DNA from: Hyphomicrobiales bacterium
GTDB taxonomy: Bacteria; Pseudomonadota; Alphaproteobacteria; Rhizobiales; Rhizobiaceae
Assembly (NCBI GenBank): GCA_900469615.1
Contig: UBYA01000002.1
Coordinates: 248,001-312,000, forward strand
Reading direction: 5' to 3'
DNA length: 64,000 nucleotides
The notes under the pieces were generated by a model. That model saw nothing but the letters and a program-made list of their open reading frames with translations, ran no database searches and had not been told where the DNA came from. Both the position numbers and the translations under genes were made by a program. Positions 53,941 to 62,106 of this stretch are shown in pieces; the first letter of the stretch is position 1, and every line of letters starts with the position of its first letter.

Positions 53941-55005
53941 TCAGCCGCCGATGACTGCGATGCCGCGATCCTTGAAGGCGATCGCGACGTCCGTGCGGGG
54001 AGGAAGAGCTGCATCGACGGTCGTGTCGACGACGAAGAGGGAGCCACGCTCGGTCTGCACCTCATACTCGACGTGATCGCCGAGATAGGCGGAATGGACG
54101 ATCTGGCCGTTGAACGGGCTATCGTCCCTGCGCGGCGTCAGCGTGATGGCGTTCGGCCGGACGGCGAGCTGCGCCGGGCCGCGCTTGACGGAGCGGCCGT
54201 TCACTTTGTGGCGAAGTCCCTCGATCGCAATCGTCGCGCTGTCGCCATCGACCTCGATGATATCGCAGGGCATGACGTTGGCCTCGCCCATGAAGTCGGC
54301 GATGAAGGCGGAGGCCGGAGCGTCGTAGAGCTCGCGCGGCGCGCCTTGCTGGGCGATCCCGCCATCCTTCATGACGATGATGCGATCGGAAACCGCAAGG
54401 GCCTCGTCCTGATCATGGGTCACGTAGACAGCGGTGAAGCCGAGGCGCTGCTGCAATTCGCGGATGTCCGTCCTGACGCGGCGGCGCAGGCGGGCGTCGA
54501 GATTGGAGAGCGGTTCGTCGAGAAGCAGGACCTGAGGCTCGACGACGAGGGCGCGCGCCACGGCGACCCGCTGCTGCTGGCCGCCGGATAATTCTGCCGG
54601 CAGACGCACGCCCATGCCCGCCAACCCGACGAGGCTCAAGGCATTTTCCGCCTTTTCGCGTGCCTCCTTGCGCTTCATGCCGGAGGATTCGAGCCCGTAG
54701 GCGACATTGTCGAGCGCGGTCATATGCGGAAACAGCGCGTAGCTCTGGAAGACCATCGAGACATCGCGCTCGTTCGCCGGGAGCATGGTGACGTCCTTGC
54801 CGCCGATCAGGATGCGTCCGGAGGAGGGATGCTCCAGCCCCGCCAGCATGCGAAGCGTCGTCGTCTTGCCGCAGCCCGAAGGGCCGAGCAGGGTCACGAG
54901 CGTCCCAGGCTCTATGGTGAGCGACAGGTCGGGAATGGCGGTGAACGCGCCAAAGCTCTTGCGGACATTCTCGAAGACGACGGAACCGGGAGCCTTCGGG
55001 TTCAT
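53941..55005 (-). CDS. ABC transporter ATP-binding protein, FbpC/PotA type
   Basis: 354 residues. Walker A is GPSGCGKTTTLRMLAGLE, the signature is [16 protein letters not shown], Walker B is VLLLDEPLSNLDA and the switch is YVTHDQDEALAVSDR. A C-terminal TOBE domain (about 280-354) follows. Its ATG at 55005 overlaps the permease stop by ATGA. The frame is open far upstream through the permease, but this start is supported by coupling and family length. Confidence 0.92.
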   Translation of the reverse strand: MNPKAPGSVVFENVRKSFGAFTAIPDLSLTIEPGTLVTLLGPSGCGKTTTLRMLAGLEHPSSGRILIGGKDVTMLPANERDVSMVFQSYALFPHMTALDNVAYGLESSGMKRKEAREKAENALSLVGLAGMGVRLPAELSGGQQQRVAVARALVVEPQVLLLDEPLSNLDARLRRRVRTDIRELQQRLGFTAVYVTHDQDEALAVSDRIIVMKDGGIAQQGAPRELYDAPASAFIADFMGEANVMPCDIIEVDGDSATIAIEGLRHKVNGRSVKRGPAQLAVRPNAITLTPRRDDSPFNGQIVHSAYLGDHVEYEVQTERGSLFVVDTTVDAALPPRTDVAIAFKDRGIAVIGG

Positions 55006-57233
55006 GCGGTTTTCTCCTGAGCGAGGGATGCGGGCGTCGTCGGCGTCGTTGCGACACGGTTTACGCGCCGCAGGCGTCTTTCGCCGACGAGCAGCTGGAA
55101 GCCGGCGATGATGGTGATCATGACGACGATGAGAGCGGAGGAATAAGCGATCGCGACGCCGTATTCGCCGTTTTCGACGAGGCCGACGATATAGGCGGTG
55201 GACATGTTGTACTGGGCGCTGACGAGGAAGATGACCGCGCTGATCGAGGTGATGGCGCGCACGAAGGAATAGACCAGCGCAGCATTGATCGCCGGCCGCA
55301 GCAAGGGCAGGATCACTTTCCTTATGGTTCTCAGGCTGTCGGCGCGCAGCGTCAGGGATGCCTCGTCGAGACTCTTGTCGAGCTGGCTCATGGCCGCCAC
55401 GCCGCCGCGAACGCCGACCGGCATGTTGCGGAAGACGAAGCAGGCGACGAGGATCAATGCCGTTCCCGTCATCTCCAGCGGCGGCAAATTGAAGGCCATG
55501 ATGTAGCTGATGCCGATGACCGTGCCGGGGATGGCAAAGCTCATCATCAGCGCGAACTCGAACAGGCCGCGGCCGACGAACTTCTGGCGCACGATGAGAT
55601 AGGCGGTGAGCAATCCGACGGCGGCCGTCAGCGGCGCGGAAATCAGGGCGATCTCCATCGTCGTCCAGAAGGAATTCCAGGCAACGCCGCTCCAGGCAAG
55701 GCCGCCATCGTCGCGCAGGCCGATGGAGAAAGCCTTGACGTAATGCTCGACCGTCAGCGTGTTGTCGAGACCCCAGGTGCGTACGAAACCGCCGAAGAGG
55801 ATCATGAGGTAGACCACGACCGTAAAGATCATCCAGGGAATGACGAGCGCATGAATTGCGATCGAAAGGCCGCGGGGAAGGGCTGCGTGGGCGCCGGAAT
55901 CGCCTTTGCCCGTCACCGTCGCGAAACTCTTGCCTTGCAGCCACAGGCGCTGGGCAAGGAATGCGCTCAAGGTGAAGAAGAGCAGGACCATGGCGAGGAC
56001 GGCGGCACGCGACGGATCGTTCTGCGCGCCGACGACGCTGAAGAAGATCTCCGTCGACAGAACCCCATGGCTGCCGCCCAGCACCATCGGATTGCCGAAA
56101 TCGGCCATGCTCTCGATGAAGCCGATCAGGAATGCATTTGCCAGGCCGGGCTTCATCAGGGGCAGGGATACCCGCCAGAAAGTGCGCCAGCGGTTGGCGC
56201 GCAGGGTCTGCGAGGCTTCCTCCATCGACGGGCTCACGCCTTCGACGACGCCGATGAGAACCAGAAAGGAAATCGGCGTGAAGGAGAGGACCTGCGCGAT
56301 CCATATGCCGGTCAGGCCGTAGAGCCAGCGGCCCGGCTCCGTGCCGAAGATCGATGCTGCTGCCTGCGTCACCACGCCCGCCCGCCCGAACAGCAAGGTC
56401 AGGGCAAGGCCGACCACGAAGGGCGGCGTGATGATCGGGAGAATCGTCAGCAGCCTCAATCCCTTCTTGAAGGGAAAGTTGGTACGGGTGGCGACAAGCG
56501 CGAAGCAGAGACCGAGCAGCGTCGATCCCCCGGCCGTGAGGATGGCGAGCCAGAGCGTGCGCCAGGCAACGCCGCAGCGGTCGCCGCCGACGATGCAGCT
56601 GAGGCTCCAGATGGATGGATCCTGAATGTTCGTCGTGAAGCCGGTCGGATCGAACGAGCCGTCGAACGACTGGAAGGCCCCGACGAACATGCTGCCGACC
56701 GGGTAGAATACGAAGATTGCGACAAGGACGACCAGCATGGTGATGGCGCTGACGACGAAGGCATCACCCTTCATCACGCCGCGTTCCGCAAGGCCGAAGG
56801 CGAAGAGCAGCACGAAGACGATGCCAAGCGTGATGGCGCCGGCGCCCATCGCCGGCTGACCGTCCGCCAGTGCTCCGAACATCGTTTCGCTGATCGTCCA
56901 GCTCCAGCCCGACGAGGCGATCGCAAGGCCTTGCAGCGATAGAAAGACGAAACCCAGTGCACCGGCAAGGGCCATGAGCGCGCCGCGGCGCATGGGGTCG
57001 GAAACGAAGCGCGCGATGCCGCCGAGCACGAAGAGCCCGGCGGCGATCGCGAGCCACCATCGGCCATAACTGGCGATCTGCAGGATTCCAGGCGCTGTGG
57101 AGGGGTCGCGAGGAAAGCTGCCCAGCCAGTCAAAGCCTAAGAAGCCGCCTTCGATGCGATACCATGGGAGTAGTATCAAGGCGGCGATGCCGAGAACAAG
57201 TGCGACATCCAGCCGGCGTTTGCTATTGGTCAT
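55002..57233 (-). CDS. Fused two-domain ABC permease, FbpB/AfuB type, with N-terminal membrane extension
   Basis: 743 residues. About 180 N-terminal residues form four or five extra membrane helices (LGIAALILLPWYRIEGGFLG, GALMALAGALGFVFLSLQGL). Two binding-protein-dependent permease domains follow, each with an EAA-type loop (EASQTLRANRWRTFWRVSLP and EASLTLRADSLRTIRKVILP). Such fused permeases serve Fbp, Afu and phosphonate (PhnUV) systems. The extension makes it longer than many members of the family. Confidence 0.9.
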   Translation of the reverse strand: MTNSKRRLDVALVLGIAALILLPWYRIEGGFLGFDWLGSFPRDPSTAPGILQIASYGRWWLAIAAGLFVLGGIARFVSDPMRRGALMALAGALGFVFLSLQGLAIASSGWSWTISETMFGALADGQPAMGAGAITLGIVFVLLFAFGLAERGVMKGDAFVVSAITMLVVLVAIFVFYPVGSMFVGAFQSFDGSFDPTGFTTNIQDPSIWSLSCIVGGDRCGVAWRTLWLAILTAGGSTLLGLCFALVATRTNFPFKKGLRLLTILPIITPPFVVGLALTLLFGRAGVVTQAAASIFGTEPGRWLYGLTGIWIAQVLSFTPISFLVLIGVVEGVSPSMEEASQTLRANRWRTFWRVSLPLMKPGLANAFLIGFIESMADFGNPMVLGGSHGVLSTEIFFSVVGAQNDPSRAAVLAMVLLFFTLSAFLAQRLWLQGKSFATVTGKGDSGAHAALPRGLSIAIHALVIPWMIFTVVVYLMILFGGFVRTWGLDNTLTVEHYVKAFSIGLRDDGGLAWSGVAWNSFWTTMEIALISAPLTAAVGLLTAYLIVRQKFVGRGLFEFALMMSFAIPGTVIGISYIMAFNLPPLEMTGTALILVACFVFRNMPVGVRGGVAAMSQLDKSLDEASLTLRADSLRTIRKVILPLLRPAINAALVYSFVRAITSISAVIFLVSAQYNMSTAYIVGLVENGEYGVAIAYSSALIVVMITIIAGFQLLVGERRLRRVNRVATTPTTPASLAQEKTA

Positions 57234-57320
57234 GGTCGGATTCGCATCCCATTCAGCAAAGTTCAGATGTGGTGCAGGCCGGATGCATGTGCGCCCCGGC
57301 CCGCAGGATCGAGGGGACGA

Positions 57321-58349
57321 TCAGTTGGCCTTCGCGCCGATTTCCTTGTCCCATCGGGCAAGCAGGGCTTTGCGGACGGTCGGATCGCCATATTTCTTGA
57401 AGTCGTAGTCGATCAGCTTGATGTCCTCGAACTTCGGCGCTTCCTTCGGAACCTCGGCCGACTTGTTGGAGGGGAGCTGATAGGACTTGGCGTCCTTCAT
57501 GTGCGACTGCGCCTCGGCGCTCAGCGCCCAGTCGTACCACTTCTTGGCATTCTCCAGGTTTCTGGCGCCCTTGATGATGGACATGGAGCCGATCTCGTAG
57601 CCGGTCCCTTCGCAAGGCGCGACCGCCTTGATGGGGAAGCCTTCGACGGTCTGGGCAACGGCATCATGCATGAAGACGATGCCGATCGTCGATTCCCCGC
57701 GCGCGGCCGCCTTCACCGGAGCGGAGCCCGATTTGGTATATTGCGAGATGTTGGCGTTGAGCTTCGACAGGTAATCGAAAGCCTTGTCCTCGCCCATGAT
57801 CTGAACGAGCGTCGCCAGCGTGTTGTAGGATGTGCCCGACGAATTCGGGTTGGCGATCTGGATCTCGCCCTTGTAGGAGGGATCGAGCAGGTCGGCCCAG
57901 CACTTCGGCTCCTTCAGGCCCTTTTTCTTCAGGATTTCGGTGTTGTATCCCCAGCCGAGCGCGCCGGCATAAACGCCGACCGTGCGGAAATTGGCGCTTT
58001 CCGCCTGCTTCTTGGCCCAGTCCTGAAGCTGGTCGAAGAGCGGCGATTTATATTCCAGGGTCAAGCCTTCGGCTGCGGCCTGCAGATGTGGGTCGCCGGT
58101 TCCCGCCCACCAGATGTCCGTCTTCGGATTGCGCGCCTCGGCGCGGATCTTGGCATAGGTTTCTCCGGCGGAAAGCCGAACCATGTTGACCTTGATATCG
58201 CTCTGCTTTTCGAACAGACCCTTCATCAGGTCGCAGACTTCGGGATCTGCGGAGCAGATCACGTTGAGATCGCCGGCAGCGTGCGCCGACCAGGCAATAA
58301 GAGATATTCCCGCGGCAAGTGCCGCCGCAGCCATGTTGACCAATCGCAT
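57321..58349 (-). CDS. ABC transporter substrate-binding protein, FbpA/AfuA-like
   Basis: 342 residues. A signal peptide (MAAAALAAGISLIAWSAHAA) precedes DLNVICSADPEVCDLMKGLF and NPKTDIWWAGTGDPHLQAA, then the AfuA/FbpA-like GVYAGALGWGYNTEILKKKG. The family binds Fe3+ (Fbp), hexose phosphates (AfuA) or 2-aminoethylphosphonate (PhnS). The paired C-terminal tyrosines of FbpA-type iron sites were not seen clearly. The operon contains a phosphatase and the promoter region contains PHO-box-like repeats, so a phosphorylated organic ligand is favoured (inference). Confidence 0.87.
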   Translation of the reverse strand: MRLVNMAAAALAAGISLIAWSAHAAGDLNVICSADPEVCDLMKGLFEKQSDIKVNMVRLSAGETYAKIRAEARNPKTDIWWAGTGDPHLQAAAEGLTLEYKSPLFDQLQDWAKKQAESANFRTVGVYAGALGWGYNTEILKKKGLKEPKCWADLLDPSYKGEIQIANPNSSGTSYNTLATLVQIMGEDKAFDYLSKLNANISQYTKSGSAPVKAAARGESTIGIVFMHDAVAQTVEGFPIKAVAPCEGTGYEIGSMSIIKGARNLENAKKWYDWALSAEAQSHMKDAKSYQLPSNKSAEVPKEAPKFEDIKLIDYDFKKYGDPTVRKALLARWDKEIGAKAN

Positions 58350-58388
58350 GATGTCCTCCTGCTTTGCGGCGCCTCCACGCCGAGCGCT

Positions 58389-58406
58389 TTTGCAAGCGTG
58401 TGCAAA
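58389..58406. promoter_or_regulatory. LacI operator candidate 1
   Basis: TTTGCAAGCGTGTGCAAA: perfect 6-base arms TTTGCA and TGCAAA around six bases, 40 bases upstream of the binding-protein start. The half-site matches operator 2. Confidence 0.65.
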
Positions 58407-58441
58407 TGCTGCATTGGTTGCTTCACCATGTCAACCAGCAT

Positions 58442-58470
58442 TGTCACAAAAGTTTCACAATACTGACATG
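58442..58470. promoter_or_regulatory. PHO-box-like repeat array
   Basis: Three 7-base units, TTGTCAC, GTTTCAC and CTGACAT, start at 58442, 58453 and 58464, with exact 11-base spacing and 4-base AT-rich gaps. PhoB boxes consist of CTGTCAT-like units at 11-base spacing, so PhoB binding is plausible. The match is imperfect for the middle unit. Confidence 0.4.
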
Positions 58471-58480
58471 ATTGCCATGT

Positions 58481-58496
58481 TGCACGCGATTGCAAT
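58481..58496. promoter_or_regulatory. LacI operator candidate 2
   Basis: TTGCACGCGATTGCAA: arms TTGCA and TGCAA around six bases, the same half-site and spacer as operator 1, 36 bases upstream of the LacI gene start. Confidence 0.6.
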
Positions 58497-58531
58497 CTAT
58501 GCTCAAGTCCATCGAAGACTAGGGAGGCACC

Positions 58532-59533
58532 GTGTCGCAACGAGATTTTGTCAGCGCTGAGGAAGTGGCGCAGCGAGCCGGCGTCTCGCGCTCGGCGGTG
58601 TCGCGCGCATTTACCCCCGGCGCCAGCGTTTCCGAAGCGACGCGGCAAAAGGTTCTGCAGGCGGCCGAAGAGCTTGGCTATCAGGTCAATCATCTCGCCC
58701 GCGGGCTCATGCGCAATGAGAGCGGTATCGTGTGCCTCATCGTTTCCGATGTTGCGACGCCCTATCGCTCCGCCCTGTTGCGTGAGCTGACCTTGCAGTT
58801 GCAGCATGCGGGGAAGGTGGCGATGCTGATCAATACCGATCGCTCCGACGGCAGCGTCAACAGGGCCTTGCAGCAGGCTATCCGTTACCGTGCCGATGCC
58901 TCCGTCATCCTGTCCGGCCTGCCGGACAAATCGATCACGCAGCTCTGCCTGCGCAGCGGGCAACGGCTCGTGCTGATCAATCGCGATGAGGACCAGTCGG
59001 GACCGCTGCACATCAATCTCGACGACCGCGAGGCGGCGGCGCGTGTGGTGACGGCCTTCGTTCGGGCCGGGTGCACCCGGCTTGCCTTTGCGAATTCGGA
59101 GGCCGGCACGCCGAGCCTGATGGCAAGGGAGGAGGGTTTCATCGCCGCCGCCAGGGATCACGGCCTGGACGTCGTCGTCGAGCGGCATGGCTGGACTGGA
59201 TATGAGGCCGGCCGGATCTTGGCGCAGCGCTTGCTCACCCGCAAGGAACGGCCTGACGGCGTCTTCTGCGCAACGGATCTGCTGGCTTGCGGATTCATGG
59301 ACGCCGCCCGCCACCAGTTTTCGCTTTCCGTTCCGCAGCAGCTCTGCGTCGTCGGCTTCGATGACATCGAGCAGGCTTCCTGGTCGTCCTATCGGCTGAC
59401 GACATTTTCGCAGCCGGTGACGGCAATCGCGCGCGAGGCGGTGACATGGCTGTCCGGGAGTGGCGTCGCGCAGGGCAGATCGCTGAGGCTGCAGCCCGAA
59501 CTCGTCTGGCGCGATTCGGTCAGGGGCGGCTGA
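58532..59533 (+). CDS. LacI-family transcriptional regulator
   Basis: 333 residues. The helix-turn-helix is SAEEVAQRAGVSRSAVSRAF (8-27) with the hinge VLQAAEELGYQVNHLARGL; a periplasmic-binding-like effector domain follows, with DGVFCATDLLACGFMDAA and VVGFDDIEQASWSSYRLTTF. It starts with GTG at 58532 after GGGAGGCACC. Divergent from the transporter operon, and the two TTGCA/TGCAA palindromes between them are likely its operators. Confidence 0.93.
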   Translation: MSQRDFVSAEEVAQRAGVSRSAVSRAFTPGASVSEATRQKVLQAAEELGYQVNHLARGLMRNESGIVCLIVSDVATPYRSALLRELTLQLQHAGKVAMLINTDRSDGSVNRALQQAIRYRADASVILSGLPDKSITQLCLRSGQRLVLINRDEDQSGPLHINLDDREAAARVVTAFVRAGCTRLAFANSEAGTPSLMAREEGFIAAARDHGLDVVVERHGWTGYEAGRILAQRLLTRKERPDGVFCATDLLACGFMDAARHQFSLSVPQQLCVVGFDDIEQASWSSYRLTTFSQPVTAIAREAVTWLSGSGVAQGRSLRLQPELVWRDSVRGG

Positions 59534-59609
59534 CCGCAGGTACATAACAGAAGGATTACAGAAGAATTTACCTTCTATCTTTTTGTTTATAAATGCATAA
59601 ATAAAATTT

Positions 59610-59627
59610 ATGACAGTTTTGTGACAA
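59610..59627. promoter_or_regulatory. PHO box candidate upstream of the Na/Pi gene
   Basis: ATGACAGTTTTGTGACAA reads on the minus strand as TTGTCAC, four bases, CTGTCAT, close to the PhoB consensus of two CTGTCAT units with a four-base spacer. It lies 118 bases upstream of the Na/Pi-cotransporter-family gene, but in the reverse orientation to the gene. Confidence 0.5.
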
Positions 59628-59744
59628 TTCGCCTTGCAAAAGATGCAAACAGGGGAGAAACATAGTCGGCTAATGAAAACTTAGCGAACTGAGATATTGT
59701 CGTCCGGCATCGGATCGGGCGTCACAAGCATACGGAGGACCGTT

Positions 59745-61430
59745 ATGGCGCTTATTTTCGGCCTTGTTGCTCTGGCTGGCCACATCGCCCTTTTGCTGTG
59801 GGGCACGCGCATGGTCCAGACGGGCATCCAGCGTGCCTTCGGCCCCGATCTGCGCTCCTTTCTGGGCCGCGCGCTGAGCAATCGCATCAAGGCGTTCTTC
59901 GCCGGCATCGGCGTTACCGCCATCCTGCAAAGCAGCACGGCAACCGGTCTGATGGCCTCCGGCTTCGCGGCCGGCGGGCTGGTGGACCTCGTGCCGGCGC
60001 TTGCCGTGATGCTGGGCGCCAATGTCGGCACGACCCTGATCGTCCAGGTGCTGTCCTTCGATGTCGCCGCTGCTTCGCCGGCGCTCATCCTTATCGGCGT
60101 GCTGATGTTCCGCCGAACCGCGAATTCCCGCGTGCACGATCTCGGACGCGTCATGATCGGGCTTGGCTTCATGCTTCTGGCGCTGCACCAGCTGCTCGAC
60201 CTGATGACGCAATATGAGGGATCGAAGGCGCTGGCCTACGTGCTGGATGCCATCGCGTCGACCCCGGTTCTCAGCCTGCTTCTGGCCGCCATTCTGACCT
60301 GGGCGGCCCACTCCAGCGTTGCCGTGGTGCTGCTCATCATGTCCCTGGCAAGCAAGGGCCTCGTCAATATCGACCAGGCCTTTGCCCTCGTCCTCGGAGC
60401 CAATCTCGGAACGGCGATCAATCCGCTGATCGAAGGGCAATCGGGCTCCGATCTGTCCGTCAAGCGGCTGCCGATCGGCAACATGCTGACGCGCATTGTC
60501 GGTGTGGCTACGATGATCGGCTTCCTGGAGCCGGTCACACGCCTGTCGGCGATGATCGACAGCGACAGCGCCCGGGCCGTCGCCAATTTCCACAGCGCCT
60601 TCAATATCGTTCTGGCCGTCATATTCATGCCGCTCCTGCGGCCCTATGCCGATCTGCTGACGAAACTGCTGCCGCAGAAGATCGACGAGGCTGACCCGAC
60701 GCGCCCGAGATATCTCGATCCGGCCGCCAAGGAGACGCCAGTCGTGGCTCTCGGCGCGGCTGCGCGCGAGGCGCTGAGACTGGTCGATGTGCTCTCGGAA
60801 ATGCTCGCGGGGGCGAAGCTCGCCCTTTCCGAGACGGACCGGAAAGCCCTGACGCGCCTGCGGTCGCTGGACAACATCCTCGACAGTCTCAACACGGCGG
60901 TAAAAACCTATCTGACCTCGATCGATCCGGATGAGCTCGGCGAAGCCGACAGGCGGCGGTTGAACGAGATATTGCTGTTTTCGATGAACATGGAGCACGC
61001 CGGCGATGTGCTGGACCAGAACCTTCTGCCGCATCTGGCCAAACGCCTCCGCCGGGGTCTGAGCTTCTCCAAGGAAGGCCAGCTCGAGCTGGCAAGGCTG
61101 TTCGACCGTCTGCAATCGAACCTGCAGACGACGGCAGCCCTGTTCATGACGCAGAACGAGAGCGCCGCCCGTATGCTGGCGCAGGAGAAAGTCATCTTTC
61201 GCAAGGCGGAGCGCGAGGGAACGGAAGCGCATTTTCAGCGTCTGCGCCAGGGCGGGATCGAGACGGCAGAGACCAGCTCCCTTCATCTCGACCTGCTGCG
61301 CGATCTTAAGCAGATCAATTCCCACTTCGTCGCCGCTGCCGCCTATCCCGTTCTCGAAGAGCGCGGCGAACTCTTGCAAAGCCGGACGCCAAGCCCGGTT
61401 CCACAGGCGGCAGTGACGGCGAATGACTAA
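59745..61430 (+). CDS. Na/Pi cotransporter-family protein with PhoU-like C-terminal domain
   Basis: 561 residues. The two membrane repeats of NptA-type carriers carry TAILQSSTATGLMASGFA (Q-S-S-T-A-T at 62-67) and WAAHSSVAVVLLIMSLAS. The C-terminal third (residues 350-540) is helical and PhoU-like. Bacterial members move phosphate across the inner membrane with sodium. GGAGGACCGTT precedes ATG 59745. It is probably in the Pho regulon given the PHO-box-like site upstream, and its end overlaps the NUDIX gene. Confidence 0.9.
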   Translation: MALIFGLVALAGHIALLLWGTRMVQTGIQRAFGPDLRSFLGRALSNRIKAFFAGIGVTAILQSSTATGLMASGFAAGGLVDLVPALAVMLGANVGTTLIVQVLSFDVAAASPALILIGVLMFRRTANSRVHDLGRVMIGLGFMLLALHQLLDLMTQYEGSKALAYVLDAIASTPVLSLLLAAILTWAAHSSVAVVLLIMSLASKGLVNIDQAFALVLGANLGTAINPLIEGQSGSDLSVKRLPIGNMLTRIVGVATMIGFLEPVTRLSAMIDSDSARAVANFHSAFNIVLAVIFMPLLRPYADLLTKLLPQKIDEADPTRPRYLDPAAKETPVVALGAAAREALRLVDVLSEMLAGAKLALSETDRKALTRLRSLDNILDSLNTAVKTYLTSIDPDELGEADRRRLNEILLFSMNMEHAGDVLDQNLLPHLAKRLRRGLSFSKEGQLELARLFDRLQSNLQTTAALFMTQNESAARMLAQEKVIFRKAEREGTEAHFQRLRQGGIETAETSSLHLDLLRDLKQINSHFVAAAAYPVLEERGELLQSRTPSPVPQAAVTAND

Positions 61431-61911
61431 AAAGACCTATCTCAGACGCCTGGCGGGCGAAGCGCAGAAGATCTTTGCCGGCCGTTCGATAGAGCAGTAT
61501 GCCGCGATCTGTTACAGGCGCCTGCCGGGGCAGAAGGATGTCGAAATCCTGCTGATCACATCGCGCGAGAGCGGCCGCTGGGTGATCCCCAAGGGATGGC
61601 CGATGGACAAGAAGCTGCCGCATCAGGTCGCCGAGCGCGAGGCCTGGGAAGAGGCGGGGGTCAAGGGAAAAGCACGAAAGAAGAGCTTCGGTCGCTATAC
61701 CTATCTGAAATCGCTCGATACCGGCGAGACCGTTCCATCCATCGTGCAGGTTCACCTTCTCGAAGTGTCCGGATTGGACGACCGCTTTCCCGAGCGGAGA
61801 CAGCGCCAGCTTCAATGGTTTTCGCCAAATGAGGCAGCGGCGCGCGTGCGCGAGCCGGAATTGAAGAGCCTGCTGCGCATGGTCGAAACGGCTCTCGCGC
61901 AGGACAAGTGA
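61423..61911 (+). CDS. NUDIX hydrolase, DIPP-like
   Basis: 162 residues. The Nudix box spans residues 58-80 (GWPMDKKLPHQVAEREAWEE and AGV); the first Glu of the consensus is replaced by Lys but the REAWEEAGV core is intact. The YAAICYRRLPGQKDVEILLI start is typical of the diphosphoinositol-polyphosphate/diadenosine-polyphosphate branch. It overlaps the Na/Pi gene by eight bases, so translation is coupled; it could release phosphate-rich nucleotides or inositol pyrophosphates. Confidence 0.87.
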   Translation: MTKKTYLRRLAGEAQKIFAGRSIEQYAAICYRRLPGQKDVEILLITSRESGRWVIPKGWPMDKKLPHQVAEREAWEEAGVKGKARKKSFGRYTYLKSLDTGETVPSIVQVHLLEVSGLDDRFPERRQRQLQWFSPNEAAARVREPELKSLLRMVETALAQDK

Positions 61912-61979
61912 AGGCCCCCGATCCCTCTGGGCCGGGCAGCCGCAAGTACCGCGGTCCGCGGTGAAACCGCACCGCCTGC

Positions 61980-62016
61980 ACATGCGATTTATGCATGTGG
62001 CGCATAAATCGCATGT
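61980..62016. promoter_or_regulatory. Long perfect palindrome before the amino-acid ABC operon
   Basis: ACATGCGATTTATGC and GCATAAATCGCATGT are perfect 15-base arms around a 7-base centre. The site lies 69 bases after the NUDIX stop and 90 bases before the permease start. No T run follows, so an operator is at least as likely as a terminator. Confidence 0.5.
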
Positions 62017-62106
62017 TCAAATCTCGTTTGCGGATGAATTCAAAAGCAACGTAAGTTTTCCCCACTAGAAAACGGAAGCTCACCAACGAGCTCAGGGGAT
62101 CGAAAC

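Noticed and set aside
53941..56304. An apparent 787-residue protein containing the ABC ATPase
   Set aside because: The N-terminal half is an out-of-frame reading of the permease. ATG 55005 overlaps the permease stop and fits the family length.
53941..58349. Plain annotation of the FbpABC-type genes as an iron(III) importer
   Set aside because: Phosphatase, LacI regulator and PHO-box-like sites point to another ligand, and the iron-binding tyrosine pair was not recognised.
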